NCBI GenBank assembly: GCA_025765595.1
Contig: JAIVFH010000021.1
Span: forward strand, 124,001-188,000
Source: Obelidium mucronatum
Taxonomy: Eukaryota > Chytridiomycota > Chytridiomycetes > Chytridiales > Chytriomycetaceae
Direction: 5' to 3'
DNA length: 64,000 nt
The notes under the pieces are model-generated. The model had not been told where the DNA came from and made no database searches. It saw nothing but the letters and a program-made list of their open reading frames with translations. Below are positions 11,543 through 22,431 of this stretch, piece by piece. The position numbers and the translations under genes were made by a program. Within the stretch, counting starts at the first letter, position 1, and every line of letters starts with the position of its first letter.

Positions 11543-12172
11543 ATGACTGACACAACGCATCCATCAGCTTACTACCAAACCTTCCTTGTTCCGTGGTCCG
11601 AATCCCCATCTGCTTTGGAAACAATGTATCGCAATGCTGGATTCATCAGAACAATTGCCTCAGTCTTTCCAGCGCAACTTCTTGCTGACTTTGCCACTGG
11701 AGCCTTAAAACAGAAGCTGGTTACCGCTTTCGAATTACAAAGTGCTCCTAATTCATCTGCAAAGTTATCCGTTGGCGCGAAAGCCCTCTGCAAACATTAC
11801 GTCAGAACTGATCGGCTCAAAAAAGACAACAGTAAAGAGCTGGATCCAATGGAGGAAAAGAAGGAACGGGGCCATAACAATGATTTCGATCATCCGTTCT
11901 GGAAAAGACCGACGGGCTCTGATATCGCCAAAAACGAGATTGCGCTTGATCACTTGACGGAACTCCTGGCGGTGTTTCAAGAGACGGATGCGCAAGCGTG
12001 CTGGAAGAATGTACATCAAATACATCCGAATGATACAACAATCATCGAGATTCGAAATACTGTGAATTATTATGGGATGCGATGGACAGTTATTTTTGAG
12101 AATCCAAGGGAATCAAAGGAGGATGTTTCTGGGCCTTATCGATTGGAGTTTAGAGGCTTCTTGGAGCCATAA
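11543..12172 (+). CDS. Hypothetical protein, single exon, 209 aa
   Basis: An unbroken reading frame from MTDTTHPSAYYQTF to GFLEP. It is soluble in character, with a Lys/Glu/Asp-rich middle (about residues 95-118) and a closing stretch (NYYGMRWTVIFEN, then YRLEFRGFLEP) that reads like a folded beta-rich end. I vaguely recognise the YGxRW/FRGFxEP pattern from uncharacterised fungal proteins but can give no function. Divergent from the FAM210-like gene. Confidence 0.7.
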   Translation: MTDTTHPSAYYQTFLVPWSESPSALETMYRNAGFIRTIASVFPAQLLADFATGALKQKLVTAFELQSAPNSSAKLSVGAKALCKHYVRTDRLKKDNSKELDPMEEKKERGHNNDFDHPFWKRPTGSDIAKNEIALDHLTELLAVFQETDAQACWKNVHQIHPNDTTIIEIRNTVNYYGMRWTVIFENPRESKEDVSGPYRLEFRGFLEP

Positions 12173-12252
12173 ATATATGGGAATCCACCACCACTGATGC
12201 ATGATTGCTAATTTTTTTTTGACAACGAAAGGTTTATTTTAAAGCGTGTTCT

Positions 12253-12792
12253 TCAGAACCACCAGCCCTTCTTGCGTTGACTTCCCTGATTTTGCTCTTG
12301 TTGTCGATCAGAAATAAAACCATTCGTATTGTACGGCTGCTCAACCCGAACACCACCGCTGTACATGTGAGTGGCAATCGCCTCCCCAAGCGGCACAGTT
12401 TCAACAGAATATTCAACAGAGTGATTTTGCGGATTCCTTATCGCGTTTGTTGAAGCGCCAGGGAATCCATCAGTTGCGTATTGGGCAGTTGCTCGAGGCG
12501 GCAAGTTGTGTCTTTGAACGACAATCTGCGCTGTTCCGTTGCTGGTGTATACTGGGACTATTGGAAGACCCTGGGGTGAGTATATGACTGGATACTGTTG
12601 TTGCTGCTGTTGATACTGTTGCTGTTGAGACACTGAATACTCTGGCAGCTTCGAGGGAGGCGCTGCTACAGGTGCATAGTAAGGCAGACCCGGCTGCTGG
12701 TTTTGGTCTTGCTGTTGGCTCAACGCAATTGCCATCTGGCGGTCGCTTTCCTCTTGCGCCAATCGCTCTGCGTATTTCTGGTCGTTGCTCAT
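12253..12792 (-). CDS. Gln/Pro-rich protein with an N-terminal UIM-like motif
   Basis: A single-exon 179-aa protein. Residues about 8-28 (RLAQEESDRQMAIALSQQ) fit the ubiquitin-interacting motif pattern of acidic residues followed by A-I-A-L-S. Residues about 40-75 are a Gln/Tyr/Pro-rich low-complexity segment. The C-terminus ends in the basic-aromatic KKGWWF. The UIM call is by pattern only; the rest looks disordered. It could act as a ubiquitin-binding adaptor, but nothing in the context supports a pathway. Divergent from the BTB-LRR gene at 12979. Confidence 0.65.
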   Translation of the reverse strand: MSNDQKYAERLAQEESDRQMAIALSQQQDQNQQPGLPYYAPVAAPPSKLPEYSVSQQQQYQQQQQQYPVIYSPQGLPIVPVYTSNGTAQIVVQRHNLPPRATAQYATDGFPGASTNAIRNPQNHSVEYSVETVPLGEAIATHMYSGGVRVEQPYNTNGFISDRQQEQNQGSQRKKGWWF

Positions 12793-12978
12793 TTTTGCGT
12801 AATTTCTAAAACAAGGTTCGAGGCGCTTCCAATAGAGGAATTATAATAACACCAGTATTACTGTATCCGAATAAGAATAATCACGAATTAACGAAATGAA
12901 TAGAAATACATGCGGACATATAACCGTGAGAAAAGTTTCAAAAATGCGGACTGTGAAAAGGAAACAACCAAAAAAAAA

Positions 12979-15176
12979 ATGGCTACACCTTCACTTGACA
13001 CAAAGACCAAGAATGTACTGCTGGTCATTGGCAAAAGCAAGTCTCCAATCCTTGCCAATGCGGCCGTTCTCTCCCACGGATGCGCCTACTACAAGAATGC
13101 ACTCAACGACACTTGGCACCAAGAAGCAACAATCCCCCGAGGAGTTCAATTAAATCCCCAGGCTGCCAAATCAATCAAAGCCGTTTTGACCCATCCCAAT
13201 GCAGACTACGCTACAGTGAAGATCGTGCTTGGATTCATCGAGGTGGGCAAGATCACTGTTCCTGACGACTCTTTGGCGCAAGTCGCTTATTTCGCCGATG
13301 AACTTGCGTTGCCTTCCCTTGTTCAACAGTGTTTGGCACATTACGCGAAACACTATGTTAAAACCGAAAATACTCTTTTATTCACGATGCTGTGTCTTGA
13401 TCTCAACCACCCAGAGTTGTTGGAAGAAGCGTACAAGAAAGTAGGGGATATCAATTGGCTGGCGGAAGTGATTCAAGCTGGGAGGTTGACTTTGGCTGAT
13501 GCTGATGCGGCAGATGTGGAGAGGTTGTTCAGCCTCAAGGGAATCAGAACCGTCGAACAAAAATGGAGAATTGTGATTGGTTGGTTGAAAAGCCGTCAAG
13601 GGCTTTACGATATTTCCGTGGAAGGAGGAGCGAAAGGTTTTGACTTAGAACAAGCACACGAAGAGGCGACTCCCTTGATGCACCATATCGATTGGAAAAA
13701 CATCCAAACCGGTGCCTATTCTGTACTGCGGGCTCAAGTACTTCCATACCTTGCGGTGACTTCGCCGGAGTATCAAGCCTGGTTCAATGAACTTCACGGG
13801 AGCTTTGTTTTGTCTGCCGTTTTGAACTTTGGAGTTCTCCCAATGATGGAAAACTTCCAACGAACTGTCAGTATACAAGGTAGCCAAGTAAATATGATCG
13901 AGAGAAACAGGAATGGCACAGTTACAACATTGTAAGTTTTGGGATGGTAGAATACTTGCGCGCTTAAAAACTCTCACCGTCTTTTTCTCAGTCGTGCAGA
14001 CGGTTTCAACCTGGTTAAGTCTGGCGCAATTGATTATCTAGGAGATCTGACGGACTTGGAGGAATTGTGAGTTGTTATTTTTCGTCCCAATATTCAGGCA
14101 GCAACAGATTGAGGGTTTCACAATACAGAACATTTGAGTCGCCTCGTTGGGACCGCATTCCTGAATCCTTCATGAGTCTGCCTAATTTGAATCGACTGTA
14201 AGGCAGTCCTCAGCGTGTTGGCCCTGTCTCACTTTTTATTTGCTTTAATCAGATACGTGCGCAACAGCCTTAAAACTGCGCTGTTTCCAAAGAATATTGG
14301 AAATTTATCAAATTTGACTGAATTGTGAGAGCGCGATTTTCAGCACATTTACCATGATGCCTTACCACATTCAAAACACATAGAATCATCTCGCACAAGT
14401 CCCTGCACGGCCCGATTCCCGAATCCGTTGGATCATTATCCAACTTGAAATTACTGTCAGTTTTCATACTATTGTTTCTTGGTTAGCTTTCATGAATCTG
14501 AACATCTCTTTGATTTATTTTTAAGGAATCTGGAAAAAAACAGCCTTGATGGGGCGATTCCTCCATCCATTACCCGACTGAACAAGCTTGAAACACTGTA
14601 TCTATTTCGTTGTATTTATCATCTGCCTATCATTGTTCATTTCTAAAAACCACTCTGACGCAGTAATCTCGGGTGCAACAAGCTATCAGGCACAATTCCG
14701 AAATCGATTGGAGATTTAGTGAATTTAAAGCACTTGTTAGTTTTTCTCTGAATTGATCACTTGTCTTTTTTTGTATTTTAACGATTATGCTGTAAATAGA
14801 AGTCTAGAGAATAATGAATTGAGCGGTGTCATTCCAAGTTCGATCGTAAAAATCCCGGGGCTGGCTGAACTGTAAGCATCTTGCTTTTGTCAAAAATTGA
14901 CTTTGCGTTCCATTAAACAAATAAATCTAATAGTCGCCTGTTTGGAAACCAGCTCTATGGCGAAGTCCCCGAAAAACTCTTGAAGTCAGCTTCCTTGTAT
15001 TCACTGTACGTTTTTTTTTAATTTGTTGGAGTATGCAACTGAACGAGAAGAAAAATTCCAGTGACGTTCAGAATAATTGCTTGAGCGGTGCGCCATCACC
15101 CCCAAGTTCCGTGATGAATTTCCACTTCGGTACCCAAAAGCCGGCGCCGTCTCTCTTGAAGCGCATGTTTAAATAA
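12979..15176 (+). CDS. BTB domain plus leucine-rich-repeat protein
   Basis: The first exon (12979-13932) encodes a BTB/POZ-like domain (VLLVIGKSKSPILANAAVLS, IKAVLTHPN, KIVLGFIEVGKITVPDD, AYFADELALPSLVQQCL) and an alpha-helical region up to about residue 318. Nine further short exons follow, nearly all carrying one plant-type LRR of about 23-24 residues and ending in the repeat's last leucine, for example NLEKNSLDGAIPPSITRLNK and ENNELSGVIPSSIVKIPG. The last exon ends SLLKRMFK at 15174-15176. The ATG at 12979 is preferred over the upstream in-frame codon at 12910 because the paralogue at 5711 starts at the homologous place. Substrate-adaptor or protein-binding role is inferred from domain types only. 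Confidence 0.82.
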
Positions 15177-15339
15177 ATTGTTGAGTTGGGTCAAAGTTTT
15201 CTTATTTGGAAAACTTGCACAGTTTGTGCAACGGTTCGGCGTTGATTCCAGTCCATACGCTTCTGCATCCTTCCTTGCTTTCGGAAAAGTGAGAAACAAG
15301 AAAAGGGATCGAAAATAGGATCGTACACAGGAACCAGCC

Positions 15340-15411
15340 CTCCGAAACGGGGAATTGAACCCCGGTCGCCGCCGTGAGAGGGCGGAATCTTAGCCACTAG
15401 ACGATTTCGGA
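15340..15411 (-). tRNA. tRNA-Glu (anticodon CTC)
   Basis: A full cloverleaf on the minus strand: 7-bp acceptor stem TCCGAAA/TTTCGGA, anticodon stem CCGCC/GGCGG around the loop CTCTCAC (anticodon CTC), T-arm CCGGGGTTCAATTCCCCG, discriminator G. No intron. Length 72 nt. Confidence 0.95.
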
Positions 15412-15617
15412 TGCTACACGATTTTTACAATTTACTAATAGTACTTGAATTTGGTGCAGCCACGAAGTTTTGGCTTCAAGAGTTAAGGCTCTTCTTTCAA
15501 GCAACTCACGACATCTCCAAATTATGCAGTTATTCCACGAACCTGTTTAATCCATAAGTAGATGCAGAGCTTCAACAATACCTAATCCTAAATTTATCCG
15601 GAAAGGCTTTTCCCAAC

Positions 15618-17636
15618 ATGACCAATCGCCTTCGGGATTGTCTTCGATGCCGCCGGCAACGAGTTCCCTGTGATCAGCAGAAGCCAGCCTGTCAACTCTG
15701 TGTTGCTTTACATGTCTTTGACGAGTGCCATTACCCTGAAGACAATTCCGTTTCGAACCAGTTATCGCCCCACCTTGTCGACTATGCCCTCACGTCACGA
15801 ACTGATGTGCTCACTCAAGTGATGGCTGCATCCGAAACACCTCTCTTGGATGACATGTTGCCAAACAATGATTGGTCAATCCAAGACCCGGAACTGATTC
15901 CAACAACAAACGATTGGATCTTAGTGTACTCCTTCTTCACGGCAAATGAGCGGTCTGGTCAGATTAGGATGTCGATTGACGTTCGAAACTTTATAAACAA
16001 CTTTTACCATGAACCGCCGGCGCTGAGGTGACATACTTTGCCGCAAGTTAACTATTACTAATACTGAATCTTGATTACCAAAGACTAACATTATGTGCTA
16101 TTGCGGCTCATTACTCAAAATCGCCGCTACCTGAATCCGTGTCACTTTCGTATTATCAACGGGCGAGAAAGGCTTTGTTTCGTGCCGCAGACCATCCTTC
16201 GGTCAAGACAGCTCAGGCGTTTTATTGGATTTTCTGCTTCGCTTATTGTGCGTATTACTTATTTTCCTGAAGTAGTGGCATTAACATTGTAACATTTTAA
16301 CTTAAAAGGGAAGGGACAGCCTGAAATTGGAAGGCCCTTCTTTAAAGCTGCATTGGGAATGATTCTTGGGTTGAAACTTAATATTGACCCAGATGATTCC
16401 TCGTGGCTTCTGCCTCTGAACCTGACTGCCAGTGAGAAGGAAGAGCGAAGAAGACTGTTTTGGGGGTGTTATTATATATTAAAAGGTGGGTTGCCTTTGC
16501 TTTGAACATGCTTTATTAATACCCAAACAACAGTTGAGCAGAGTATGTCTGGAGAAACGCTTCCAATCCATATTTCTACCTCAAAGGTGAAACCTCCAGG
16601 TCCTGTTACTGAACCATATCCCTCATTTGCCAGTTTCGACTCATATGCTTCCGTTTGCGCGGTCCACGATTTGATTGTCGCAATTCGTCAACATCACGCA
16701 CAACCACCTCTCCAGATCCAGCATATTCTATCATCTGAATCAGGATCACAACTGAACGATTTATTTTTGCAAACCTATTCCAAGATCCCGCTTCGGTATC
16801 TCCTTCTTGCAGAACATGCCGAGACGTTAACTCCTTTGGACTATGATCGTTTTATTCAACAGCTGTTGGCAATCCCAAGACACGAATTCCGGTTCACGAT
16901 CGGCATGAATTTGAATCTGCTAACAGCGACATCAATCCTAAACAGACCCAAAATGTATCTTTCCGGAATCAAATCCCTTTCATCAACACCAGAAGCATTG
17001 ACCACAGAAGCTCGCTACATAATCTCCACAGCCATCAGCCAATCCCTCGAATCCGCCCATAGAATCGCATGTTTCCTTGTATTCCTCACAACCGTCACAG
17101 AAGGCCAAGAATACAAGACGCGAATCCAATCTGACTTGTTTGAATGGTACACATACATCCTGCACCCGCTTTTTGAAGCCATGATTGTGTTTTGGTTTGT
17201 TCAGTGTCGCATGGATCCGATTTGGTGGGCTTCAATTGAACGGGGGACGTGTTCACGGGATGTATTGCAGGAGCGGTTGAAGTTGATGGTGCAGGTTGCA
17301 CGCAAAGTGGGTGGGATTCAGAAGGGAATGGGAGAGCCGATTGTCCAGTGTATGGAGGCAATGTTGAAGGAAGTGGATGATATGGGAAGATGGAATCCTG
17401 TGATTAGAGGGCAGAATGGGGATGCAGGTACCGTCGATGATATTGTGTTGGGAATGAAAGTGGTGGCCCTTGGTGACAGTGGCCTTGGGGGTGAAGACGA
17501 GGTTCAAGAAGTTCCGCTTGTAACTAAAGAGCCATGGGCGTTTATGGGATTATTGGGTATGGAGGTTGGTGGTGGTATTCGATGGCGTGGTCGGTATGAG
17601 TTGGATTGGCGTCGGTTTTGGATACAGTTTAAGTAA
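15618..17636 (+). CDS. Zn2Cys6 fungal transcription factor
   Basis: The binuclear zinc cluster is at residues 8-35: cysteines spaced C-x2-C-x6-C-x6-C-x2-C-x8-C (CLRCRRQRVPC, then CQLC and C). A middle region resembling the fungal-specific regulatory domain follows (SLSYYQRARKALFRAADHPS, EIGRPFFKAALGMILGLKL, EERRRLFWGCYYI), then a helical C-terminal half. Introns at about 16028-16081, 16256-16308 and 16484-16535. The first and last exons set the ends; no frame break. The zinc cluster is N-terminal, as usual. Target genes cannot be told from the neighbours. Confidence 0.85.
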
Positions 17637-17763
17637 CTTGTCAGAGACTAATACCTCTGTCCCTGCGACGATCATTGTATTGCTGTAATTGAATAATGTG
17701 ATTATGGGAATTAAAACTGTGCCGATTTTGAAGTTTTGAAGCTGGAACTTGGCCACTCGGAAG

Positions 17764-20700
17764 ATGGGCGTCAAAGGGCTTTGGTCGCTGCTTGAGCAAT
17801 CAAGTGAAACAGTTACTTTGGAGCAACTGTCTGTAAGTTTCCTTGGCTCTGTGCAGTGCAGCCAAGAGGCTAACGACTTGATGGGTTTCGTGAAGGGCAA
17901 AAGAGTGGCTGTGGACGCATCCATCTGGCTCTTCCAGTTTCTCAAAGCTCTTCGAGACGGCGAAGGGAATGCAGTGGCTGGGGCTCATGTGAAGGGCTTC
18001 TTTGTGCGCATTTGCAAACTCATGTTTTACGGGATCAGACCAGGTGAGAAGTCTCTACTGGAAAGAAAGCAGAGGCTTCATTAAAAACACTCAAATCAGT
18101 GTTTGTGTTTGACGGAGCAACGCCGCCGTTGAAGAGAGTCACTGTTCGAAGGCGAAGGGAACGAAAGGCTGATGCATCGTCAAGTGTACAGCAAACTGCG
18201 GAGAAGCTTTTGCAGCAGCAGCTACGGCTTCACGCGATAAGGAATCTCGATCAAAATGCGGAAAACAGCGGTGGTCAGAAGAGGAAAGCATCAACTGGAC
18301 CGTCTTTGATTCCTGAGGATCCCGATGTGATCCCTACCACTCAAACCCAACCACAAAAGAAGCCAAAGCATCTATCTTCATCGGACGCGTATCTATTGCC
18401 TCCCCAAGTTCATCCATTACAAACATCTTCCTCCACCGACCAACGCCTTCTAGATCCAAACGACTTGTCCCACTTTATAGCACAACATCTTCCGTCTCTT
18501 GCGACTACTGTCGAAGATGATTCGTTGGCTTCTTTGAGTCAGGATCTGCAATACCAGATTATCCTAAATCTAAAAGTAAAGTCTCGCGAAGCCAGTGCAT
18601 CACGCGTTGCCGAATTATTAGAAGCTCAACGACGAGAAGGTTGGTTTTTTTTTTGTAATTTTACGACCTGTCTGCATTTCGTGGTTTTGATTCAATTGAA
18701 GGCGTTGGTGCATTCAGTCAAATGCAGATTGATGGGCTCGTTCGGAGAAACGCTTTGACTGAAAAGCTGTATAGCGTGGCAAAAGGAGAAGCTGCTGTCA
18801 CTGAAGGTTTGGGCAGGCGAATGGCTGGTGTTCGAGGGAAGGAATATGTCCTGGTAAAAGACGAGACTGTTGGAGCAGGTTATACAATGCGGCCTCTTGC
18901 TGGGAAGCTATCAAAGCCCGAGAGCGATGGAGTGAAAATTGAGATCGCCAACGAGAAGCAGCCTAAATCCGCGGTCGATTTGGGAGTCTATTTGCGATCG
19001 GCCCATTCAGAGCCCGTTTCCTTTCGTGAAATTGCTGGTGATGCATGCATTGATATCTCAGCTGACGATGACCAGGATGGTGGTTCTATATTTCGTACTG
19101 CTGGAGGAATCGACATTGAAGTACCTGCTGAATTATTGGACGCAAATCAACCTCTTTTCTCGGACGATGAACATGAGTACGAGAACATAACTACAATGAA
19201 GCCATCAAAATTCACCAGCTCTGCTACAATTCTGGATTCACAATCTGATGATGACGGTGAATTGTTCATTGAGATACCAGTAAGCCCTGAGAAAGCTCTG
19301 CATGACGAAGTTATTGTAATCGACGACGATGACCATGTTCCACCTGGTGATCAACCGTTGTTCAGCGACAGCGATGAATCTGACGTTTTCATAAGAAACT
19401 CGCGAAAAAGAGCCCAACCAACAAAAACAGTAATTTCATCTCCACCTTTGTCTCCTCGTCCCCGATTGCGTTCATTAAAACAACCGCCACGGAAAAAACC
19501 TAAAACCGTTCCAACGCTGGAAGAAGTGGTGGAGGAATGGGAGGATTTGGGGGTCGCGGATTCGAAACTTGAACCAATGGTCGGGGATGATGTGTCTGTG
19601 GATGATATCATGAAAATGTTTGCTGATAAGGAGAAGAAGAACGCCAGAGAGAGTTCTCCGGCCAAAACGTCAAAGAATGCTCCAGCGTCAGGAAAACCAA
19701 TCATACCTTTGGCGGCCGCTACTGCAGTCGCTGCGGTGTCCGACGAGTTATCTCCCAATGAAATAATGCTCTTATTCCAGAAAAATGAAGAGAAATCTCC
19801 AACAGCTTCGACTAAAACATCTGGATTGGATGTCCTTGCTCGGTCGGCCTCTGGGGCTGTCCCTGATGATGTGTCGCCATCTGAAGTAATGAAAATGTTT
19901 GCTCAGGCGACCCCTACTGAATCTGCCCAAACCCCCGCTGGCGAAGCAGCAACAGAGGCGCTAGCCCAGTACCACAATGCCTGTACCACTTATACTCTCC
20001 AAAACCGAAACTTTTGTGTCAGACCATACAACAGCGAATGAAGTCATGACAATGTTTAAAAAAGTCGATGCCGAACTGCTTGGCGGTCCGTCAAAAACAT
20101 TATTAACGGAAACAACCGTGACATCAGAAGTTCCAACAAATTCACCCGATGCTGAACTTATCAAAAACAAAACATGTTCCATTAATATTCTCGACTATGA
20201 CTCTCCAAATCTACTCATCCCCGCATGGGACGCTGTGTTACCGTCTGAAGTGTATCAGTACTATCCCGAATCGATTGAACTCATTGAAGGCTCATATATG
20301 CAAGAAATCCAAGCATTAGCAGTACAGCTTGATTCTTTAAAGCGCCGGAAGTCAAAAATACCTGATACCGGAATTGGGAATGAAAAAATACGTGCTGTAG
20401 ACTATCTCATTGGAATTATAGAAAGTGTTCTTTCGTACAAGGAAACTATGGCGTTGGTGGAAAAGCTCAAGGATGATGTTAACGATGTTACAGAGGAACT
20501 TGTGGAGGAGGGAGATATCATTGACGTCGGAGATGGCCAAAGAAGCGTCAGAGAACTCTGCGGGCAGAATACCTCGTAGTGATAAAGATTTGGTGCAGCA
20601 AAATCGGTCTCGGTCCCCGTCCCCGACAGGATCCGATGCATCCGATCATTCCCTCCATTCCCTTCAAGGTCGAATCAACCGTATCGAGCGTGGGCAGGCA

Positions 20701-22233
20701 GAGCCTGCAAGTCAAGAGGATGGCGACGACCAAGAAGCTATTGTGTATTTTGATAACGAGGAAGATTTAACAGACGTTCCATTAGCCCAAGCTAACGAAG
20801 ATCAAGACTTTCTTGAATTTATTGCGAAATCACGGCAGCTTGATCCTGTTGAAATGGAAACAGAAGTACAAACGAATATTGATAAATTGCTGGCACAAAA
20901 GCGGCGAGAAAAGCGGGATTCGGCTACTATTTCGGGTGATATGATTCGGGAGTGTCAGGTAACCATACAATGGCTCTCTTTTTCTCGTTGTTGTTGGGAT
21001 TAGTTGGCCAATCTTTCATCTGTTTAGGATCTGTTGCGATTGTTTGGAATTCCTTATATCACGGCACCTATGGAAGCCGAATCTCAATGTGCTTGGCTTA
21101 CAAATGCCAAACTTGTTGATGGAATCATCACAGATGACTCGGATGTCTTTTTATTCGGTGGATCCACGGTGTACAAGAATATGTTCAACTCAAACAAGTT
21201 TGTGCAGTGTTATCGGCAGGAACGGATACTCTCTCATTTGGGGTTAGAAAGAGAGCATTTGATCTTGCTTGCGTATCTATTAGGAAGTGATTACACGGAA
21301 GGAATTGACGGTGTCGGTGTTGTTTCAGGAATGGAAATCATGAATGAGTTTTGTAAAGTGGAAACTAAACCTGGAATGAAGAATGAAGATTATTTGAAGG
21401 GGTTGGAGGAATTCAAAGAATGGGTGATATTGGTGCAAAGAGGGTTGGACCGGAAGTTGGAGGCATCGCCTATGCGGAAAAAGTTTGTGAGCATCATGAG
21501 TGCCTTTTTTTTCAACCGTATTTTTTTTTTGTGTGTAACTCCTTTTTTTTTGGTTTTACAGAAATCCAAGGCAAAAAACTTGGAGCTTCCACAAGATTTC
21601 CCAGATCATCGAGTTTTTGGCGCATATATTCTCCCGGAAGTGAATGAAAGCATGGATGCATTTCAATGGGGATCACCTAATATTGAAGTAAGGTGTTATA
21701 TTTATTTGTTTTGGAAAGTTGAAGTCTGGCATTCGACAGGGTATTCGGAATTTTATGGAGGACAAGGCAGGGTACCCAACCAAAAAAACGAATGAAATTC
21801 TCGTTCCTGTTATCCATGAGATGGTATGTTTTTTTTTCCTCGCTTAACCTTACAAAACTGACTGCTTTGAAAAAAAAAACAGGACAAGAGACTGCGAGCA
21901 CCAGTTCAAACACGGTTGGATCAGTTTTTCTTGTTGGGAAATTCGCCAACAAAGATGTCTTCCAAAAGACTTCAGGTACATAACTTTTTTCTGATACTGA
22001 AAGTTTGAATATACGTTGATATTTTCGAGCAAAATAGGAAGCAGTGCACACATTCAAAAATGCGTCTTCATCCGCCTATTTCTATTGCGCCTCGGGGAGG
22101 AAAAAGCGGTCGTGGTTCGCGTCGAGGCGGAAAACAGCAAGTAAAGGCTAGAATCAAGTTGCCAGTCGCAAAGCGAGCTCCAAAGAAACCTATTCAAATC
22201 GATTCCGACTCATCATCGTCAGGAACTGATTGA
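17764..22233 (+). CDS. RAD2: XPG/Rad2 (ERCC5) structure-specific DNA-repair endonuclease
   Basis: Makes the 3' incision in nucleotide-excision repair. The N-region MGVKGLWSLLEQ, GKRVAVDASIWLFQFLKAL and VFVFDGATPPLKR is followed by a long spacer. GAFSQMQIDGLVRRN just after it is a Rad2/XPG-only motif, ruling out FEN1 and EXO1. The I-region is at 20900-21330: LLRLFGIPYITAPMEAESQC, IITDDSDVFLFGG and AYLLGSDYTEGIDGVG, with the catalytic acidic residues present. The C-terminus has a PIP-box QTRLDQFF and an Arg/Gly- and Lys-rich tail. The intron at about 17832-17897 is 66 nt and can be read through. A 40-nt intron at 19983-20022 restores one frame; another +1 shift near 20470-20560 is unexplained (one extra base). 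The acidic spacer holds four repeats of an E/D-I/V-M-x-M/L-F motif. Confidence 0.9.
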
Positions 22234-22431
22234 TATTACCAAAAAAAAAAAAAGAATCTTAATACTGCAGATATTTTGTGTTGTATTTTTTGGGTAAAAT
22301 AAATATAGACTCGCGCATTAAGAATTTTTTCCTTTCAAGCATTTACTGCTGGCCTTTTCCGCAGAGACTTCCCTAATAATATTTGAGCTTTGATATCTGG
22401 TTTATCTTCTGACGCTTCATCGGCTAGCTTT

